Origin: an uncultured Brachyspira sp.
Lineage (GTDB): Bacteria > Spirochaetota > Brachyspiria > Brachyspirales > Brachyspiraceae
Length of the DNA stretch: 18,300 bases
Reading direction: 5' to 3'
NCBI GenBank assembly: GCA_934725655.1
Contig: CAKVCJ010000007.1
Location: 1 to 18,300 of the forward strand
The stretch's first letter is position 1. Every line of letters begins with the position of its first letter. The notes under the pieces were generated by a model. The model did not search any database and was not told where the DNA came from. It saw only the letters and a list, made by a program, of their open reading frames with translations. Of the stretch, positions 15,748-18,300 are shown piece after piece. The position numbers were made by a program, and so were the translations under genes.

Positions 15748-16593
15748 ATGCCGGCTAATATACTTGATGTAAGAGAATTATCAAAAAACATAAGAGCAGA
15801 AATTAAAGAGAAGGTTTCTTTATTAAACAAGAAGCCTCGAATAGATTTTGTTTATTTTGATGATGATAAATCTACAGAGTTATATTTTACGCATGCCAAG
15901 AAAATGGCAGAGAATGTTGGAATGATAGGCGAGCTTCATAAATTGGGTATAAACACAACAGAAAAAGATTTTATCACTTTAATAGAATATTTAAACGAAG
16001 AGAAAGATATTAGCGGCATAATGCTTCAAATGCCTTTGCCTAAGCATATAAGAAGAGAATTAGTTTATGAGACAATATCCACAAAAAAAGATATTGATGC
16101 GATAAGCAATTTAAATCTTGGTAGAATTTTAACTTCTAATGATGAGTTAATTCCTTGTACTGTAAGAAGTGTGATGACAATACTTGAGCATTATAATGTA
16201 AAAATAGAAGGTGCTAATGCTGTGGTTGTTGGAAGGAGTGAGATAGTTGGGAAGCCTCTTGCTTTATCACTTTTAAATAAATCTGCTACTGTTACAATAG
16301 CTCATTCAAAAACTAAAGATTTAAAAAGTGTTTGTAAGAATGCTGATATATTATGTGTATCCATTGGAAAGGCAGAGTTTATTAATGCTGAATATATAAA
16401 AGATAATGCTGTTGTTATAGATATAGGAATCAATGTTCTTGAAGATGGTTCCATTAAAGGAGATGTAAAGTTTGATGAGGCAGTTAATATTGCATCTATG
16501 ATAACCCCTGTACCTAACGGCGTTGGAAGTTTAACGACAACAATGCTTCTTTCAAACTTGCTTTATTTGCATACGAAGTATAATAATAATTAA
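15748..16593 (+). CDS. folD: FolD, methylenetetrahydrofolate dehydrogenase/cyclohydrolase
   Basis: Interconverts methylene-, methenyl- and formyl-tetrahydrofolate using NADP. 281 residues, normal length. Visible: QMPLPKHI, KKDIDAIS, PCTVRSVMTILEHY, the dinucleotide-binding VVVGRSEIVGKPLALSLL, TIAHSKTKDL, VIDIGIN and TPVPNGVGSLTTTMLL. The oddity is in the N-terminal active site: bifunctional enzymes carry Tyr-x-x-x-Lys, but here Tyr46 is followed by FTHA, so Ala50 stands where the cyclohydrolase Lys belongs, with Lys51 and Lys52 next to it. Several other motifs deviate (PCTV for PCTP, DA for DG, PNGVG for PGGVG). AGGA lies nine bases before the ATG. The gene stands alone between repeat-bearing gaps. 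Family certain; retention of both activities uncertain. Confidence 0.9.
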   Translation: MPANILDVRELSKNIRAEIKEKVSLLNKKPRIDFVYFDDDKSTELYFTHAKKMAENVGMIGELHKLGINTTEKDFITLIEYLNEEKDISGIMLQMPLPKHIRRELVYETISTKKDIDAISNLNLGRILTSNDELIPCTVRSVMTILEHYNVKIEGANAVVVGRSEIVGKPLALSLLNKSATVTIAHSKTKDLKSVCKNADILCVSIGKAEFINAEYIKDNAVVIDIGINVLEDGSIKGDVKFDEAVNIASMITPVPNGVGSLTTTMLLSNLLYLHTKYNNN

Positions 16594-16606
16594 TTATAAA
16601 TATATA

Positions 16607-16735
16607 TTTTTGTTTTATTCAACTTTTCCCGCGTACGAGCTGTACCAACTTTCCGCATTACTTGCCGTAATGGCTTTCTTCACGTTAATGCTATGCTTTA
16701 ATTATAACTTCTTATACGTGCGGGGGAGTACCTTT
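16607..16735. repeat. Dispersed repeat island A (CAACTTTTCCCGC type)
   Basis: It opens with TTTTTGTTTTATTCAAC followed by TTTTCCCGC (16607-16632), almost identical to 16893-16919. Long-range complementarity exists: CCCGC (16628-16632) with GCGGG (16720-16724), and GTA (16633-16635) with TAC (16715-16717). Inner hairpins include CATTAC-TTGCC-GTAATG (16655-16671). Its composition stands out from the neighbours; no ORF. Confidence 0.5.
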
Positions 16736-16773
16736 TAATGTACAATTAAATTATAAAATTTATAATAAAAATT

Positions 16774-16860
16774 ACAGCCTTTTTGCTTCTTTTATACCAA
16801 TAAAATAACTGGGGTGCTGTACGGTGTATACTTAGTTAAAGGCAAAACCCTGCAAATATT
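16774..16860. repeat. Dispersed repeat island B
   Basis: GCCTTT (16777-16782) pairs with AAAGGC (16838-16843), closing a foldback. Bases 16824-16841 match 15 of 18 in the element at 15456-15473, and both elements end in TGCAAATA. This indicates a diverged copy of the same family as 15421-15521. Confidence 0.5.
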
Positions 16861-16892
16861 TAAACAAAATAATTTTTTTATATTAATGTGTG

Positions 16893-16945
16893 TTTTTGTT
16901 TTACTCAACTTTTTCCCGCAGCAAAAAGTTGCAAAAAGTGCATAT
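16893..16945. repeat. Dispersed repeat island C with hairpin and 10-base tandem
   Basis: A second copy of the CAACTTTTTCCCGC sequence. Here it forms a perfect 9-bp hairpin: CAACTTTTT (16906-16914) with AAAAAGTTG (16923-16931), 8-base loop. The right side carries two adjacent 10-base units, GCAAAAAGTT and GCAAAAAGTG (16921-16940). It lies downstream of both convergent genes. Confidence 0.6.
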
Positions 16946-17026
16946 ATTGTAATTTAATATTTTCTTAATAAACTCAAAAAAATTTTGTACATACTCATTA
17001 ATGCTACAAATAAAAACTTAAAATTT

Positions 17027-17734
17027 CTACCATATAATAACAAGAAGTTTATATAGTATAGGAAGAAGTATAACCGTTAAAGCTCCAGCTATCCCAATGG
17101 CAAGCCCAGACATAGCTCCTTCAGTCTCTCCCATCTCTATAGCCTTACTAGTACCCACAGCGTGAGATGCAGTGCCTATTGCAATGCCTATAGCTAAAGG
17201 CGATTTTATTCTAAATATTTTACAAACTATAGGAGCTATTATTGCCCCCGCAACCCCAGATACTATAACAGCAAGCACAGTGATAGATTTTACAGCCCCA
17301 ATGCTATCAGCCACATCAACAGCTATTGCAGTAGTTATAGATTTTGGAAGAAGCGATAAAAGTATATTTTCTGATACACCCATAATCTTTGCAGTGAAAT
17401 ATATTCCAATTATTCCAACAGCACTTCCTATAGCAATGCTTAAAAGTATCACTAATAAATTTGCTTTTAATATTGGAAGGTTTCTATATATTGGAAGAGC
17501 TAATACAACAGTAGCAGGTCCTATCAATGCATTAATAAATTTGCCTCCGCTTTCATTATAAACACTATAAGGAACTCCCATAAAATAAATAGAAAAACCT
17601 ACAAGTATTACAGTTGTTACAAGAGGCGTTAATATTGGAAGTTTAGTTTTATTATAAATATAGTATGCTATTATATATGCTATTAAAGTTATTACTATTG
17701 ATATTAGAGGATTATCTTGAAATAGTGCTGTCAT
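17027..17734 (-). CDS. lrgB: LrgB/CidB-family membrane protein
   Basis: Inner-membrane protein of the LrgB/CidB/YohK family, 235 residues with many hydrophobic helices. Hallmarks: LIGPATVVLALPIYRN, LPKSITTAIAVD and GTASHAVGTSKAIEMGETEGAMSGLA. LrgAB-type proteins have been tied to control of autolysis in staphylococci and, in other bacteria and plants, to export or uptake of pyruvate or glycolate. AGGAAA just upstream of the ATG lies inside the end of lrgA, and the ATGA overlap indicates translational coupling. No LytSR-type regulator genes are nearby, so control and role here are open. Confidence 0.93.
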   Translation of the reverse strand: MTALFQDNPLISIVITLIAYIIAYYIYNKTKLPILTPLVTTVILVGFSIYFMGVPYSVYNESGGKFINALIGPATVVLALPIYRNLPILKANLLVILLSIAIGSAVGIIGIYFTAKIMGVSENILLSLLPKSITTAIAVDVADSIGAVKSITVLAVIVSGVAGAIIAPIVCKIFRIKSPLAIGIAIGTASHAVGTSKAIEMGETEGAMSGLAIGIAGALTVILLPILYKLLVIIW

Positions 17735-18096
17735 TTTACTTTCCTTTTTTTATTAACTATATTTTCAAAAAATTGTGCAGATAAGCCAGTTGCCGCCATT
17801 ATCACTATCACAAAAAATACGCATATTATAAGAAAAGGTATTATCTCATCTTTAATATATTTATATTCATCAACTATGGCTAAAGTGGCAGGCACAAATA
17901 ATAATGCCATGTTTTTTATTAGCATATCACTAGCCTCATCAATATCACTCTCTTTTATAATTCCAAACACCAAAAGTAAGAATAAAATAAGCATTCCTAT
18001 TACATTTCCCGGTATTGGAAGTTTTAGAAATTTGCTTAAGATATATGATACTGAATAAATAGAAAATATTATAGAAAACTGTTTTATCAACTTCAT
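17731..18096 (-). CDS. lrgA: LrgA/CidA-family holin-like membrane protein
   Basis: Small inner-membrane protein, partner of LrgB. From the ATG at 18096 it has 121 residues and about four hydrophobic segments. Hallmarks: LPIPGNVIGMLILFLLL and ASDMLIKNMALLFVPATLAIV, followed by a basic tail (NKKRKVK). A TTG at 18111 would add five residues, but the ATG is better placed after GGATT, and the family N-terminus is short. First gene of the two-gene minus-strand operon. Confidence 0.9.
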   Translation of the reverse strand: MKLIKQFSIIFSIYSVSYILSKFLKLPIPGNVIGMLILFLLLVFGIIKESDIDEASDMLIKNMALLFVPATLAIVDEYKYIKDEIIPFLIICVFFVIVIMAATGLSAQFFENIVNKKRKVK

Positions 18097-18140
18097 TGTA
18101 GTAGAATCCAATAAATTATTTTAAAAAATTATTGTGATAA

Positions 18141-18168
18141 ATTATATACCTAAAAAAATGTTTTTCAA
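18141..18168 (-). promoter_or_regulatory. Sigma70-like promoter of lrgAB
   Basis: On the minus strand, TTGAAA (18168-18163) is followed after 16 bases by a perfect TATAAT (18146-18141), about 45 bases before the lrgA ATG. No terminator-like leader or riboswitch is visible between it and the gene. Confidence 0.7.
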
Positions 18169-18231
18169 TAGAGTATTTTTATGTACGATGTTTAGGAGCC
18201 AGAGATATTGCACATTTTTTAGTTAAAAAAG

Positions 18232-18277
18232 TAGGTATTCCTTATAATATAAATAACCCAATTTAAAGGAATACCTA
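18232..18277. repeat. 12-bp inverted repeat covering the start of the last gene
   Basis: TAGGTATTCCTT (18232-18243) is exactly complementary to AAGGAATACCTA (18266-18277), separated by 22 bases. The right arm includes the AAGGA ribosome binding site and the A of the ATG at 18277. A TATAAT (18243-18248) overlaps the end of the left arm, so the repeat may instead act as DNA flanking a promoter. Confidence 0.7.
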
Positions 18278-18300
18278 TGAAAGAATATACTTCAAATCAA
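18277..18300 (+). CDS. Start of an unidentified gene, 3' truncated by the window
   Basis: Eight codons (MKEYTSNQ) follow AAAGGA at 18265-18270 with six bases between. Such an N-terminus would suit an elongation factor G-like GTPase, but eight residues are too few to name it. The run-in inverted repeat is described separately. Confidence 0.5.

Larger units (their letters stand above)
16594..17026. other. Repeat-rich gene-free stretch between folD and lrgB
   Basis: No credible ORF. Three GC-richer islands stand in AT-rich DNA: about 16607-16735, 16774-16860 and 16893-16945. The first and third begin with near-identical sequence; the second shares its core with the element upstream of folD. No clear terminator with a T-run is seen for either convergent gene, so the hairpins here may serve that role. 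Confidence 0.65.

Noticed and set aside
15421..16945. CRISPR array
   Set aside because: The repeats are few, imperfect, unevenly spaced and of different lengths, with no regular spacers and no cas genes.
18141..18266. An open stretch on the plus strand reading ...VRCLGARDIAHFLVKKVGIPYN...NNPI-stop, possibly a gene remnant
   Set aside because: It has no start codon in frame, its first part overlaps the lrgA promoter, and I recognise no family. A short open frame of about 41 codons can arise by chance; only a search of TBLASTN type could rescue it.

Overview
The window is very AT-rich. It has short intergenic gaps, AGGAG-type ribosome binding sites, several lipoprotein signal peptides ending in Ser-Cys, and spirochaete-like protein sequences. 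I infer an anaerobic spirochaete, most likely a Brachyspira species. This rests on protein style and composition only; no rRNA is present.

Layout. (1) 1-1181: the 3' part of an L-cystine symporter gene (tcyP), ending at a bidirectional terminator. (2) 1259-1864, minus strand: a rhodanese fused to a CsoR/CstR-type repressor domain, divergent from alaS across a promoter region containing a perfect 10-bp dyad. (3) 2106-7450: alaS, a HEAT-repeat lipoprotein, an unrecognised lipoprotein and a small protein, tightly coupled, then ddl. (4) 7596-14831: a seven-gene sugar or nucleoside-type catabolic operon behind a strong sigma70-like promoter. It encodes a periplasmic binding lipoprotein, a double ABC ATPase, two permeases, an ADP-ribosylglycohydrolase-family enzyme, a PfkB-family kinase and a GntR/UTRA regulator. 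(5) 14978-15364: a PerR-type Fur regulator with its own promoter and a possible Per box. (6) 15748-16593: folD, with an apparent change at the catalytic lysine, flanked on both sides by gene-free DNA holding GC-richer short repeat elements. (7) 17027-18096, minus strand: lrgA-lrgB behind a good promoter. (8) 18277-18300: the first eight codons of another plus-strand gene, whose Shine-Dalgarno and start lie in a 12-bp inverted repeat.

How the genes work together. Region 4 is the most coherent system. Its enzyme and regulator set (ARH-family hydrolase + PfkB kinase + GntR/UTRA regulator) is the set of the uncharacterised E. coli yegTUVW cluster, but the YegT-type transporter is replaced by a complete RbsABC/Lsr/Rha-type ABC importer. 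The simplest model is uptake of a glycosylated compound, hydrolytic release of its sugar, phosphorylation of that sugar, and local control by the regulator. Region 2 pairs sulfur chemistry (rhodanese) with a persulfide-sensor-like repressor domain in one chain, next to a cystine importer. Assignments are from reading motifs by eye; no database search was possible.
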